Numbered from the stretch's first letter, positions 1 to 12,143 are shown. The stretch is 64,000 nt of DNA from Zanthoxylum bungeanum (GCA_019454045.1 SKCR01006523.1:108289-172288); one strand, 5' to 3'. Notes: generated from the letters alone by a model not told the origin. Numbers and translations are program-made.

Positions 1-479
1 AGTCTCAGGTTAAGACCAAATACACCTACCCTGATTTCGGACTTCCATAGACACATAGTCATACTACCAATGTAATTTCGAGGGGGTCTATCCAGAGCGA
101 AGCTGTTTCCCGTACCATCGGTAAAACACAACCTCCTATTACACTTGCATGAGTATCATATACCCAAATATATAAGAACTATGTCGTTGTGCCCTCACAA
201 CACGCACAAGTGTAATACTAGTCTTTTACGTATTTATCGATGTCCAATCTCGATAATACTCTGACTAGGGATATTTAATGATTTATCCTACGTGGACAGA
301 TACTGTCTCATATCATTCTCCATCCAGGAACAAATCATAGGGACCTATCATCATTTATACATCTAGGTGATCTAATCACAATTGATAAGAGTGCAATCTC
401 ATTTGGTCACATAGTTAATTTGTACAACAACATCGTGATCTGTACAAATAGTGACGCTATGGGTCATAATTGTCCAACA
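1..479 (-). mobile_element. Element F: LTR end of a family-A Ty1/copia element
   Basis: This matches the last 479 bp, in plus-strand reading, of the family-A LTRs such as 41089-41567 and 56880-57358. It ends in the terminal TGTCCAACA, which is the U3 start of a minus-strand element. The rest of the element lies before the window. The next base starts an interior piece of an oppositely oriented LTR (element E), so F probably inserted into E's 5' LTR. If so, CCAAC (480-484) is the duplicated target. Confidence 0.85.
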
Positions 480-1563
480 CCAACATATCCGGGGATCTCA
501 TGGGTCGCTTCCGAAGATTCACCGATGACGTATGACTCGCACTTTAATTAATCTGGGATTAATTAAAAGAGAGAGAAAATTAATATGGGATTAATTACAG
601 AGATATTTTATCTGGGATAAAATATTAATTAAAGAGAGAGAACTATTAATTTTGGAAATTATCGATTAAAATAATATATTTGATATATTATACGAAATTA
701 GATTTCGACGCGGAATTAAAATTAGATTTTAATTTAGGCGAACGAATTAATTTAGAATTAATTCTTTAGCGATGTGAATAGTGATTTCCCTAGGCGTAAT
801 CGTTTAATTGGGTCGCAACGAAAAATTCATTAATTTAGAATTAGCAAACCCGAGCCCGGGATTGTTTGCGAGCGCATTCGCATTTCGAATTCGAGTGCGG
901 CACACAAGTCAAATCAAGTGTCAAATCATTAGTCACATCAAGCGTAAAATCACATGTCACTTTGAGTGATGTGACAATTGATTGATTGATTGATGTGAGT
1001 TGATTGAAAAGCATTTATTGTTTTTGCTTTTGACTTTTTGAAATTGAAAAAGGTAAATGGTTTATTAATTTTGGAAATAAATAAAACCAATTACACTTTT
1101 TCATTTACTCTCTCTCTCTCCACTCACGGTTTCTAGGAAACCATTTTCCCTCCTCTCTTTCCTTCTCTTCTCTCACGGCTTGGAGCCGAATTCTTGCCTC
1201 TGTTTTCTGCAGTTTTGCCGAGAATAATGGAGAAGAAATAGAGTGGTTTTTGTGGCAAAAATCACCAAGTGCTAGCACACACAAATGGATTATACAAAGG
1301 TGATAGGGCAGCGAATTTAAGAGCTTGGAATCATCTTTTGAAGCTTGAAGCTTGGAGCTTCAATGGAGGTCATCAATGGCCGAATTCTTGGAGGAGTTTC
1401 ACAGCCCAAACCGAGCAGTCCACTACTGAGCTTATTGGAGGAGTTGTCTTCTTCGAGTCGCAAGATCCGGTCAATGTGAGTATATTCCGCACCTCATTTG
1501 ATGTGTATTCACTTGTTTCATTACTTGATTTCATGATCTTGGGACCTAATCTAGAAACCAACA
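480..1563 (+). repeat. Element E 5' LTR, 5'-truncated
   Basis: Aligns with the downstream part of E's 3' LTR, starting at CCAACATATC and ending in CTAGAAACCAACA at the primer site. Roughly the first 980 bp of the LTR are missing because F sits there. It holds the dyad array (about 541-770), TTGA microsatellite blocks near 980-1005 and a pyrimidine-rich stretch near 1105-1170. Confidence 0.85.
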
Positions 1564-1564
1564 A

Positions 1565-1577
1565 TGGTATCTTGAGC
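1565..1577 (+). other. Primer binding site of element E
   Basis: TGGTATCTTGAGC starts one base after the LTR end. It resembles the plant initiator tRNA-Met site TGGTATCAGAGC but is altered after TGGTATC. Confidence 0.75.
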
Positions 1578-3257
1578 TTTGATCAAGCATGAAAATTTTA
1601 GGGTTAAAATTGGGTAAACTCGATTTGAGCATGAATTGGTTGAATTGTTTGATTAAGTATGCTTGAATGAGGTTGAATTGATGTTGTGCATGATCATTTC
1701 AAGAAATTTTGTTGGATCAAATTTTCCCCAAAAATGGAGGCTTGGCCGAATTTAGAACCCTAAATTTGTCTTGGCATAATTGTTTTTTGATCATTGGATG
1801 ACTTAAAACAATAGGGTAATGTTGTTTTGAAGTTCAATTGGATTGAATTTTGATTTGGAACACTTTTCCCTTTAAAAGTTGTCTTGGCCGAATTCAATGT
1901 AACATGAAATTCATTGTGATTTTTTGTTTTTGATTCATTGGATAAGTTAAATTGATTTGGGAAATAATGATTGTGGATTCAATTGGATTGAAACCGAATC
2001 GGAATGAAAAAACCCCTATATTGTCGAGAATGAAGAAGCATGAAAATGGGTTTGATTTTGATTAAATTGTGTTGGACATTATTTGATGTTAAAGTGCATA
2101 ATTAATTAGGCTAATTGATGTTTTAGAAATATTAATTGGGGGATTAATTGTGTATTACACTTAGGTTAATTAATTGTGGAATTTGGAATTTTATAAGTTA
2201 ATTAATTAGGCTTGAAATTGGATTTGGGCCTTAAAGGTTGTAATTGGGCTTTTGGGCTTGGTTGTACCAAGTTAGGTTTAGGCCAATTTGGTGGATCCAA
2301 TTGGGCCCAAAACCGCATCCATAAAGTCCAATTATGACTTAATGGACCTTAATTATTTAATTGGGCCTAATGGGCCTAAATTGATTTATGGACTTATGGG
2401 GTAAATCTCGGAATTGATTTTGGTTATTGGGTTTGACCCGAGTTGACCAAAAGTCCACGCCTTAAAGAAATTAATTAAAAGCCCATTGGACTTTAATTAA
2501 ATAAACTTTGGATGTTAATAGGGCTTTGAGACCCGTAACGATTGAATTTGGAATTTAAGTCGTAAATGTTCGTTAATAAAGTGTAATATTTAATTTGGAA
2601 TTAAATAGTGAATTAGTATTAAATACAAATTGAATTGGATTTAATTTTGTAGTTTAATTTAATTCAAGAATTTGTACTTTGAGTACTTATTCGCAAAAAC
2701 GAGTTTGACTCGAGCAAAATCAAATCGTTGTTTGAACATTGGAGATCACTAATTATCAGATTAATTAATTGTATTAGATTGATTGATAACATGCTTGTGT
2801 GAATACATGGTTGCGATGCATGAATAATGTATATCGAATGGATATTAGATGGGTGGGGCAATTTTAGAAATTTTAATAAATTTGATTTATTAATTGGACC
2901 TGCGTGTCCAGCCTTATCACCTCCATACTCTTTGTATTCTCTTCTCACCTATTCCCCTCAATGTAAATGAGGTTTCTTTAGAAGTGTAGTGTAACGGGTA
3001 GAAGAAATAGTTGTGCTAGCGGGAGAGAGATTGAGAGATTTGATCTAGGATCAATGTAAAGTATCCATCCGCATATCATTATTATTTTTCATATGCGCTT
3101 TATTATGTGTTTAAAATGCATGTTTAACGGTGTATGATGATGAGACCTTAACAAAGATAATAAATTGGTTGCCAATTTGCACTCGAAAATCCCTCGCTCA
3201 ATATTAAGCGTCTTTCCTTCCATTGAGTGATTCTCACTCAAGATCCGAGACGACATT

Positions 3258-3640
3258 GGTTTGTTGGCCAAAGTCAAGGCCTTTGTCTGTCGAATATGTG
3301 TTTGAATCACGAAGGCTTTGTTCCATATCAGTGTCTTGTCCAATTTGTGGATTGTTGCCCAAAGTCAAGACCACTTCTTGTCCATCGACATTGATTACGA
3401 AGCTTTCCATGGTCAATGGGTCGAGCTTCACTGGGATCACTAAGTTTGTTGTGCCAAAGCCAAGGCTTAGTTGATTCATAGGAAAAAGGTTAGGTAATAC
3501 ATTGGATGTATTGGCATATATAAGATATATTTTTCGGACTTGGATGTCTCCCTACCGGATCTAGGAATTGGATTGGATCCAATTGATCTTAGAGATCTAC
3601 CTAGTTAATTATCATACAATTTGATGGCCAAAGTCAAGAT
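3258..3640 (+). repeat. Four copies of a GGCCAAAGTC motif in the leader
   Basis: Copies lie at 3258-3280, 3349-3372, 3444-3466 and 3620-3640. Their cores are TTGGCCAAAGTCAAG, TTGCCCAAAGTCAAG, TGTGCCAAAGCCAAG and ATGGCCAAAGTCAAG. Spacing is irregular (about 90-180 bp), so this is an interspersed set rather than a tandem array. The same four copies occur in elements 1, 2, 4 and G. Confidence 0.85.
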
Positions 3641-3820
3641 TGTGTGATATTTAACGGGATCCTAGCCCACTAGGAAATACGGTTTCCCGAGTACTCAACA
3701 GAGGGTTAGAGGCTCGCCGAAAAATAGTGGGAGGCAAGAATTGAAATTACAATATTCTTTTAATTACTTGCCATACGCGCTCAATCACAAATTATGTCAT
3801 CGTTAGATTAAATTTTAGTT

Positions 3821-3825
3821 GGACT
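3821..3825. repeat. Target-site duplication GGACT, left copy
   Basis: GGACT directly precedes the TGTTGG terminus of element 1 and is repeated at 13802-13806 directly after its CCAACA terminus. Five bases is the normal Ty1/copia duplication. Confidence 0.93.
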
Positions 3826-4420
3826 TGTTGGTTATTATCTAGGTCCCAAGATCAAACAAGACATGAAACAATGTGTGAACACATCAACGGAGGTAGCGGA
3901 ATACTCACATCGATCGGTTGAGTCGATTTGGAGACGAATGAAGCCCAAATGCTCACTGTTTTTGGCGCCACTGGTAGCAGTTCACTGCCCTCCAAATCTG
4001 AAATTTGAGCTGCGAAACGGAGCTCCAAGCCTCGTCGAACGGATCCCGGCTCATGGGTTAACCTCCCTACCACCTTCGCAAGACTCGTGTAGTGTGCTAG
4101 CACTTGCGGTTTTTGCCGCACAAAAACCCAACTCTTGCTTCCCATTGCTCACGCCATTTTGGCTTCAAAACCAGTCCACATTTTCTGTTTTGGGCGTGAG
4201 GAGAAGAGAGAAAAAGATAGAGAAGAAAGTTGTGTAATGTTGTATTGAAAAGCTTTTCCAAAAAGCTTTATATATTTTCCAAGAAAAAATATATAAAACC
4301 AATTACTTAATTGATTTAAATAAAACCAAAAGTAAATGATTTTCCCTCCAAAACACTACACAAACACCAACTTACATCAACTATTCACATGTCACTTCAA
4401 TAAAGTGATGTGATGCAAGT

Positions 4421-4450
4421 CAATCCATCAATCAATCAATCAATCAATCA
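4421..4450. repeat. ATCA/TTGA microsatellite in the LTR
   Basis: About six to seven ATCA units, one imperfect. Unit number differs from the sister LTR (near 12290-12325), as expected for slippage. Confidence 0.9.
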
Positions 4451-4570
4451 CACTTAAAGTGACTTTTGATTTGACGCTTGATGTGACGATTGATTGACGC
4501 TTGATGCGACTTGCAATGCCGCACTTGAATTCGAAATACGAATGCGCTCGCAATCACACTCGGGCTCGGG

Positions 4571-4870
4571 TTCGCTAATTCTAAATTAACGATTTTTCCA
4601 TCGCGTCGTAATTAAATGATTACGCCTAGCGAATTCACTATTCACGTCGCTAACGAATTAATTCTAAATTAATTCATTCGCCCAAATTAAAATCTAACTT
4701 TAATTCCGCGTCGAAATCTAATTTCGTTTAATATATCGAATATATTAATTTACCGATTAATTCCAAATTAATCGTTATCTCTCTCTAGAAGATATTTTAT
4801 CCTAGATAAAATATCTCCGTAATTAATCCTAGATTAATTTTCTCTCTCTTCTATATAATCCCAGATTATT
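4571..4870. repeat. Array of dyads with 3-bp centres in U3
   Basis: Nine inverted repeats have centres near 4582, 4665, 4695, 4719, 4738, 4764, 4803, 4830 and 4862. Each has a 3-bp centre (CTA, CCA or CGA). Arms are 5-11 bp, for example GATATTTTATC (4791-4801), CGATTAATT (4754-4762), GAATTAATT (4655-4663) and TTAATATAT (4728-4736). Most arms pair perfectly. In element sense the array lies about 300-600 bp upstream of the TATA box. Confidence 0.88.
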
Positions 4871-5930
4871 CAAGAGTGCGAGTTGTGCGTCATCGGTGGA
4901 TTATCGGTAAGCGACCCATGAGATCCCCGGATAAGTTAGCAGTAAATACGGTCGTCGGAGTATCCGAATCACGTACGTACCAAGTACTACGTTTTACCGA
5001 TTTACGAGACAAGGTCGACTCCTAGCAAAGCACCAAGTCTACCCAATTCTCCGGACATATCCATTAAGAATATTAAAGATCTGTATCAAGCGTAGTATAC
5101 GATTGTATTGTGTGTATCGGCCCAGTATCGGATAGTCACGTGCTAGGGCTGGGGCTGGATAAGTGTCTACCCCGTCCGAAGCACATATCGGATGTCTGGT
5201 AACATAGTCTCTATAATCGGATATTCATGACCTGGTTATAATATCCCGATTGGTTGCGCAACACTCAAGAGCACTAGTACCGTATCCTGCGTGACATCAT
5301 CTCCAATATGACTGAAGTGATACTTCCGTCTTGACATCACACCCAATACACTACGACTCTCTGATAAACCCAGAAGTGGTGTACGCAGAACCGGTTAAAG
5401 CCCTGTACCACCAAGACCAAAGTCTATCGATTATCGTAAGTATTAGCGATGTAAGTCTCAGGTTAAGACTATACACACCTACCTTGATTTTGGCCTCCCA
5501 TAGACACATAGTCATAATACCAATGGGATTCCGAAGGGTCTATCCAGAGCGAAGCTGTTTCCCGTACCATCGGTGAAACACGACCACTACTATCGCACTT
5601 GCATAAGTATCCAATACCTATATATATGAGAACTATGCGTTGTGCCCTCACAACGCACACAAGTGCAATACTAGCCTATTCCGCATTATCGATGTCCAGT
5701 CTCGATAATACTCCGGCTAGGGATATTTAATGATTAATCTTTCGGGGACTGATACTGTCTCATATCATTCTCAGTCCAGGAACTAATCACAGGGACCTCT
5801 CTTCATTTATATATCTATGGTGATCTAATCACAAATGATGAGAGTGAAATTTCCTTGTCACATAGTTAATTTGCTACAACAACACAATGATCTGTGCAAA
5901 TAGTGACGCTATGGGTCATTTTGTCCAACA

Positions 5931-5944
5931 ATCTCCCACTTGGC
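5931..5944 (-). other. Polypurine tract of element 1
   Basis: Element-sense GCCAAGTGGGAGAT directly before the LTR start TGTTGG. The AAGTGGGAGAT form is typical of plant copia elements and primes plus-strand DNA synthesis. Confidence 0.85.
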
Positions 5945-6129
5945 ACGTAGCGAGTCACTCAAGTGTCCCACACCCGAACTATGTACGGTTCGCTCAAATT
6001 GCTGAGGAAAGATTTTCGTCAGCGGATTTGCTTGATTATCGTCTGACGTGATTTACACGATCATCACATCGCCACGATGTATGATCCGAACGAATCAGAT
6101 GATATCGAAGTATATATCTGGATCGTCGA

Positions 6130-8310
6130 TGAGACCTTTAATTCCTTAGCCTGTGCTGACGCCTAGCTCAGCTGCTAAAAGAACTATATCTAATCTAATT
6201 AGATTTATTTTCGATCCAAATGGCTTCAATTGCTGCCTCAGCTGCAGCAATAATCCGCATTTGTTGTTTATTCGGCAACAGTTATCTTGCTCGGAATATT
6301 TCCAGCTCACTGTCCCAGTGTACAAACTTAATAGTACCGTATTATTTAATCGTTTGGAAACTTGTAGCAGTGATGCCAGTCACTTCAAGTTCTCCTTCTC
6401 CATAGTTTAAGACAACATCTTTAGTTCTCTCAGATACTAACAGATGTTCTTAATCTATCACTTGGATTGACCTGATCGTGACTCCATATGCTCGAAGCGT
6501 ATGAGACACCCTATCAAGTACATTTTAAATGTACAATTTCCAGAGAGTGTTAACAACTCCAAATCTATCCCAATAGATCTTTATTCCTTGAATAAAGGTT
6601 GTTACTCCCAAGAATTCTACGGAGAATTTCTATGAAAGAATATCTGAAAGCCAAGCTTTCACCAATTGCTTTATTGGGAATATCACTGTCAGTGCGCTCT
6701 CCCACTAACCTCCTTATATACACAAGAATTATTTCGTTTTGAATTAAATCATAAACCATTATGATTACATCAAAACGTCAGTTCCAAGAACCTTATGCTT
6801 GCTTCAATCCAAACATGGATCGAATAACCCGCAAACCTTGTTTTTCGGTTATACAAAATCGTCAGGATGTTGTAAGAATCCTCCAAGAGGTTTCCTTTTC
6901 AGGAAAGCGATTTTGATCTATAACTGACACATTTCATAAATGAAATACGCAGTTATCAACAAGCATCTTCAAAATGGATTTACCATGGCAACAGGTAAAA
7001 GGTTGAACCGTTATTAACACAATGTTGATAACGATACCTTTCCGTCAAAAGCCCAGCTTTGTACGTTGGTATGTTGCCTTCCATGTATGTCTTCCTTGAA
7101 GACGTTAATGTACCAATAGGCACATGCCTTGTGGTACAACAACTAGTATCCAAAATAGTTGTTATACATGGAATCCATTTCGGATTCATGGCACTTTGCC
7201 ATAACAGGGAGTCGATACCTCGTATCATTCCTCAAAACATAGTCGGATGGTACACCTCCATAAGATTGACATCTTTATGGGGTGAGATCAGAAACCCATA
7301 CCCTAGGTTGTTTTCTGACTCTATCCGATCTACTAGTTTCTTGTGTATTTGAAGATTAATGGTATAGATTCATCATAGATGAACTATTTGTGTTCCATTA
7401 AGGACTTCGTGCCTAGAACAGTATTACTCCGATTTTCATCGAGTATCACTATCCTCCCACTGACCACTGCATATCGGTATTCCTCTCAGGAAAAACCGCA
7501 TGGTGAGCAACAATCACATTGTTCTCATGTGAGATTTACAAGTACTATACTTAAGGTTTCCCTTAGGATAACCTATATTGGTACTTATCCAATTTGGGTC
7601 TTTTAGTTTGGTATCATCCAAACATTATGCCTAGCATACCCAAATTATCAGGAATGAGAGACCTCGTTTCTTCCATGTTCATATCCTATATGGCATCTGT
7701 CAAATAGATTTATATGGAACCTTATTCTAAATAAGTTTTGCACTGTTAATACATATCATATAGAAGGAAACAGTAGCTCAGAGCGACTTGTGATAAACCA
7801 TATCATGTCCAACAAAATTGGTTTTTGGTTCGGACACACCGTCTAACTGACGTGTCTCGGGAGGAGTCCTCATCTGAAAGAATACCGTACTCTTTCATGT
7901 ACGTATGAAACTTTTGCTTAAGTATTTTCCATTACGGTCTTACCGTGGCGGAATAATACTATAGCCGATCTGTTTATTTACTTCGTGTCGAAACTTCAAA
8001 AGTTTTCGATCTGTGTTCTTCAAAAGAAACACATAACCATAACGTGATGCCACATCCGTTAAGGTCACGAAATATTCATGTTCACATCTAGCCTAGCTAG
8101 ATATGGGCCCACTTAATTCACCATGAATAGGGCTAACAGATCGGTGGCCCTTATACTATTACCAAGTAAATAGTATTTTAGGTACTTTACCTAATAAACT
8201 AGATTCGCAGACCTTATTTGAATAGTCAAATCAGTCCTAGTACCCCACCCTTTAAAGTGTGGATATACGAGTCTCGTTAAATTGTGTCCTAGATAACAAT
8301 GCCACAAATA
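6130..8310 (-). pseudogene. Decayed pol (integrase, RT, RNase H) of element 1
   Basis: Read on the minus strand from right to left. The integrase segment (about 8310-7650) keeps a YVFLLKNTDRK-like stretch and an NGVSERRN-like PPGT...DGVSE region near 7804-7870, carrying the catalytic Glu. It is followed by VAHHAVFPEREY near 7480. The RT N-terminal part (about 7230-6980) keeps SRKTYMEGNIPTYKA, matching the copia DGxxxxxKARLVAKG block. The C-terminal RT part (about 6760-6600) jumps from GERTDSD straight to IPNK, losing about 50 bp that should encode YVDD. An RNase H trace (AAAEAAIEAIW) lies near 6200-6260. There are many stops and shifts, so no enzyme can be made. Confidence 0.82.
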
Positions 8311-8789
8311 AGTCTCTATTGATCAAATCAATTTGAGCTATTTATTTGTCATTTTATATGTTTGAGATTTTATTTATATTCAAAATATAAATTCTATTAT
8401 TTACATCTAATGTATTTATCTCAGTATCATCTTTATATAATAAAACACTTAGTGTTCTATAATATAAAGGTTTTTATCCGTAACGGATTAAACACTGATA
8501 TAGAGATAATGTCTCTAGTCAAACTAGTTACATCATAACAGTTCCTAATTTAAGTACATACCCGAAGGGTAGTTCCTAAACTTAGGTATCTACGGTCGAA
8601 ACAGCGACTTTCGTCCCGTTTCCGGTTCGCAGAGAAATCTCGGCTTGAAGTCGTATCCAGCCCATCATAGCGGATTCTGAACATCAATACATATATATTA
8701 TGTACCACACTAAGTATTTAAAATCCAATTTCAATACTAGTAGTGAACATAACTTTGACAAATATTTTTAAAGTTAGAGCCTCGCCCTT

Positions 8790-9200
8790 TCTTTAATTCC
8801 TTCGTGTCTTCCATATCCAAATGGTAGTCACTTTGGGATATGTCAATTATCTTTTCAATATTTCACAAACCTTTGGCCAAGCCTCGGGTTTCGGAATATC
8901 GAAACGATGTGCACCTTGTGCAACACGCCCAATTGCAAACTTTGACTTTTCACCTCTAGAATAATCAAATCAATTCTCTAAGAATTATTAATTGCAATTT
9001 AATACTTTTAAATCTAAAGATAAGTATATTAATTAAGCACTAAAGTCATCATCACATAAATCTTCCAAAGATTTTATGCTATACTTATTTGCTTAATTAT
9101 GGGCCTAGATATAACAAGTTATTTTATCTAATAAAGTAACCTATTATTAATTCCCAATAAAATTAAATCATTTAAAACATTTAATCCAAGGATTATTATT
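8790..9200 (-). pseudogene. Decayed gag of element 1, core deleted
   Basis: Minus-strand remnants align with the better gag of G (25400-26160). About 180 bp of the capsid-like core (G 25631-25812) are absent at the same place as in E, 2 and 4. The zinc-knuckle stretch near 8820-8850 is also damaged. Gag would form the particle, and this copy cannot encode it. Confidence 0.68.
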
Positions 9201-11684
9201 TTTAAATATTCAACTTTTCAATTCTTTCTTGATTTCAATAGTCCAACTATTTAATCAATTTAATAAGGTACTATTTATTATAATGATTACAATAATCCAA
9301 TTATTTAATCAACTATAATTTAATTAATTCAATTATATTGATTACTATAATCCAATTATAAAATCAACTATATATCGAATGAGTTTGTATATAGTCCAAC
9401 TATATATATTTTTAAAACAACATAAAATATTAGTCCAACTAATACTTTTGATTAATATGACGAGTAAAATATAGATGAGCGCGTTTAGCGAGTATTCGAA
9501 CGAATGTTGCAAATTCAATACTTGCCTCCCACTATTTTTCGTCGAGCCTCTAACCCTCTGTCGAGTACTCGGGAAACCGTGTTTCCTAGTGGGCTAGGAT
9601 CTCTCTTTTAAATATCACACAATCTTGACTTTGGCCAACAAATTGTATGATAATTAACTAGGTAGATCTCGAAGATCAATTGGATCTCATCCAACTCCTA
9701 GATCCAGTAGGTGGACATCCAGTCCCAAACATATATCTTATATATGCCTATACATCGAATGTATACCCTAACCTTTTTCCTCTGAATCAACTAGGCCTTG
9801 GCTTTGGCACAACAAACCTAGTGATCCCAGTCAAGCGCGGACCCATTGACATGGAAGCTTCGTAATCAATGTCAATGGACAAGAAGTGGTCTTGACTTTG
9901 GCCAACAAACCACAACTTGGACACGACCCGATATGGAACAAAGCCTCGTGATTAAAACACATCTTTGACGGACAATGGCTTGACTTTGGCCAACAACCCC
10001 TGCCAATCTCGGATCTTGAGTAAGAATCACTCAATGGAAGGAAAATAAACGCTTGATATTTAACGAGGTTTTTCGCGTGCAAATTGGCTACCAATTTAAT
10101 TATCTTTGTTAAGGTCTCATCATCATACACCCTTAAACATGCATTCTAAACACATAATAAAGCGAGTATGAAATAAATAATAATGATATGCGGATGGATA
10201 CATTACACATTGATCCTAGATCAATCTCTCCCTTTCTCTCACTCAGCTAGCACTAGTATTACTTCTACTACCCGTTACACTACACTTCTAAAGAAACCTC
10301 ATTTACATGGAGGGGAATATGTGAGAAGAGAATACAAAGAGAATAGAGGTGATAAGGCTGGACACGCAGGTCCAATTTAATAAATCGAATTTATTACAAC
10401 AATTTCTAAAATTGCCCACCCATCTAATATCCATCCGATATACATTATTCATTCAACACAACCACGTATTCACACACATAAGCATGCTATCAATCAATCT
10501 AATCAAATTAATTAATCTGATAATTAAGTGATCATCCAATGTTCAAACAACGATTTGATTTTATTCGAGTCAAACTCGTTTTTGCGAATAAGTACTTAAA
10601 GTACGAATCATGAATTAAATTAAACTACATTATTAAATCTAATTTAACATGTACTTAATACTAATTCACTATTCAATTCCAAATTAAACATTACACTTTA
10701 TTAAATAAACTTTTACGATTTAAATTCCAAATTTAATCGTAACGCGTCTCAAATACCGATTAACGTCCAACGTCAATTCAATTAAAGTCCAATGGGCTTT
10801 TAATTGATTTCTTAAGGCGTGGACTTTTGGTCAACTCGGGTCAAACCGATAACCAAAGTCCAATCCGGGATTTACCCCATAAGCCCATAAATCAATCTTG
10901 GCCCATTAGGCCCAATTGAACTTTAAAGGTTCATTAGTCGCATTTGGGCTTTATGGTTAAGGTTTTGGGCCCAATTGGATCCAATCCACTTGGCCTAAAC
11001 CCAACTTGATAAAATCAAGCCCAATAGGCCCAATTACAACATTAGAAGCCCAATATCAAAATTAGGCCCAAATAATTAAATTCAAAAAATCCAATTTTCC
11101 CAATTTAATTACCAAAGTGTATTACATGATCAATTACCCAAATCAACATTTCTAAAACATGAATTTACATAATTAATCATGGTCATTTTCATCAATTGGT
11201 GTCCAACACAAATTAATCAAAAATCAAACCCATTTACATGCTTAAAGGTCTCGGCCAAGGGAGGGATTTTTATCCGATTCGAATTCAATCCAATTAATTT
11301 CACAATCGATATTAAATCCTTATCCCGAATGATTTCCAATACATCCAATGTTCAAAAATCAAAAGATACCAAGACATTATGGCATAATTCCATTCGGCCA
11401 AGGTGATCAATTTGGGGATTTTATGTTCAATTCAAAATCCAATCCAATTAGTTTCAAATTAACATTATCCTAAATGATTCTAACTCATCATGAATCAAAA
11501 AAAAAAAAATTCCAAGAATTCCAAAATGATCATCATATTCGGCCAACTGATATTTTTGGGGAAAATTATTCCAAATCAATTTTCAACAAATTGGTCCAAC
11601 CAAAATGCAATAGACATGTTATAAGCATACTTAAACAATTTTAAGCCAATTTTAAGCCCTACAATTTTTCATGCTTGAACCTAG
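9201..11684 (-). other. Long leader of element 1
   Basis: Contains the AT-rich tandem dyads (about 9225-9440) and four antisense-reading copies of CTTGACTTTGGCC or its variants at 9621-9643, 9794-9817, 9890-9911 and 9979-9999. About 1.7 kb of AT-rich sequence with GGCCCAA blocks then reaches the primer site. I see no convincing sense frame. Confidence 0.75.
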
Positions 11685-11697
11685 GCTCTTGATGCCA
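11685..11697 (-). other. Primer binding site of element 1
   Basis: Element-sense TGGCATCAAGAGC begins one base inside the 5' LTR end. It matches the initiator tRNA-Met site TGGTATCAGAGC apart from T to C and an extra A. Element 2 has the identical variant at 39515-39527. Confidence 0.82.
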
Positions 11698-12134
11698 TTG
11701 TTGGTTATTATCTAGGTCCCAAGATCAAACAAGACATGAAAACAATGTGTGAACACATCAACGGAGGTAGCGGAATACTCACATCGATCGGTTGAGTCGA
11801 TTTGGAGACGAATGAAGCCCAAAATGCTCACTGTTTTTGGCGCCACTGGTAGCAGTTCACTGCCCTCCAAATCTGAAATTTGAGCTGCGAAACGGAGCTC
11901 CAAGCCTCGTCGAACGGATCCCGGCTCATGGGTTAACCTCCCTACCACCTTCGCAAGACTCGTAGTGTGCTAGCACTTGCGGTTTTTGCCACAAAAACCC
12001 AACTCTTGCTTCCCATTGCTCACGCCATCTTGGCTTCAAAACCAGTCCACAATTTCTGTTTTGGGCGTGAGGAGAAGAGAGAAAAAGAGAGAGAAGAAGT
12101 TGTGTAATGTTGTTTGAAAAGCTTTTCCAAAAAG

Positions 12135-12143
12135 CTTTATATA
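12135..12143 (-). promoter_or_regulatory. Probable TATA box of the element 1 5' LTR
   Basis: Element-sense TATATAAAG, conserved in the sister LTR and as TATATAAG in element 2 (39977-39984). It lies about 440 bp before the LTR end, leaving room for R-U5. The transcription start is inferred. Confidence 0.6.

Larger units (their letters stand above)
1578..3825 (+). other. Long untranslated leader of element E (first part)
   Basis: About 2.2 kb between primer site and gag with no convincing sense reading frame. It is AT-rich, with many GGCCCAA/TTGGGCC-type blocks near 2220-2420. It aligns in reverse orientation with 9540-11684 (element 1), 37440-39514 (element 2), 61080-62403 (element 4) and 26400-28290 (G). 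It contains the four GGCCAAAGTC repeats annotated separately. The leader continues after element 1, at 13807. Confidence 0.7.
3826..5930 (-). repeat. Element 1 3' LTR (left)
   Basis: Runs from TGTTGGTTATTATCTAGG to TTTGTCCAACA on the plus strand. It nearly matches 11699-13801. It contains a TATATAAAG box in element sense near 4266-4276, a TCAA microsatellite (4421-4450), a TTGACG cluster (4455-4515) and the dyad array (4571-4870). Confidence 0.93.

Noticed and set aside
3863..4237. 124-codon frame near the LTR R-U5 region
   Set aside because: It lies antisense in element 1's LTR and overlaps another open frame on the opposite strand. Its sister LTR has indels at 11750-11960 that change the frame.
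4421..4450. Possible CRISPR-like or satellite array
   Set aside because: It is a tetranucleotide microsatellite without spacers, and plant nuclear DNA does not carry CRISPR arrays.
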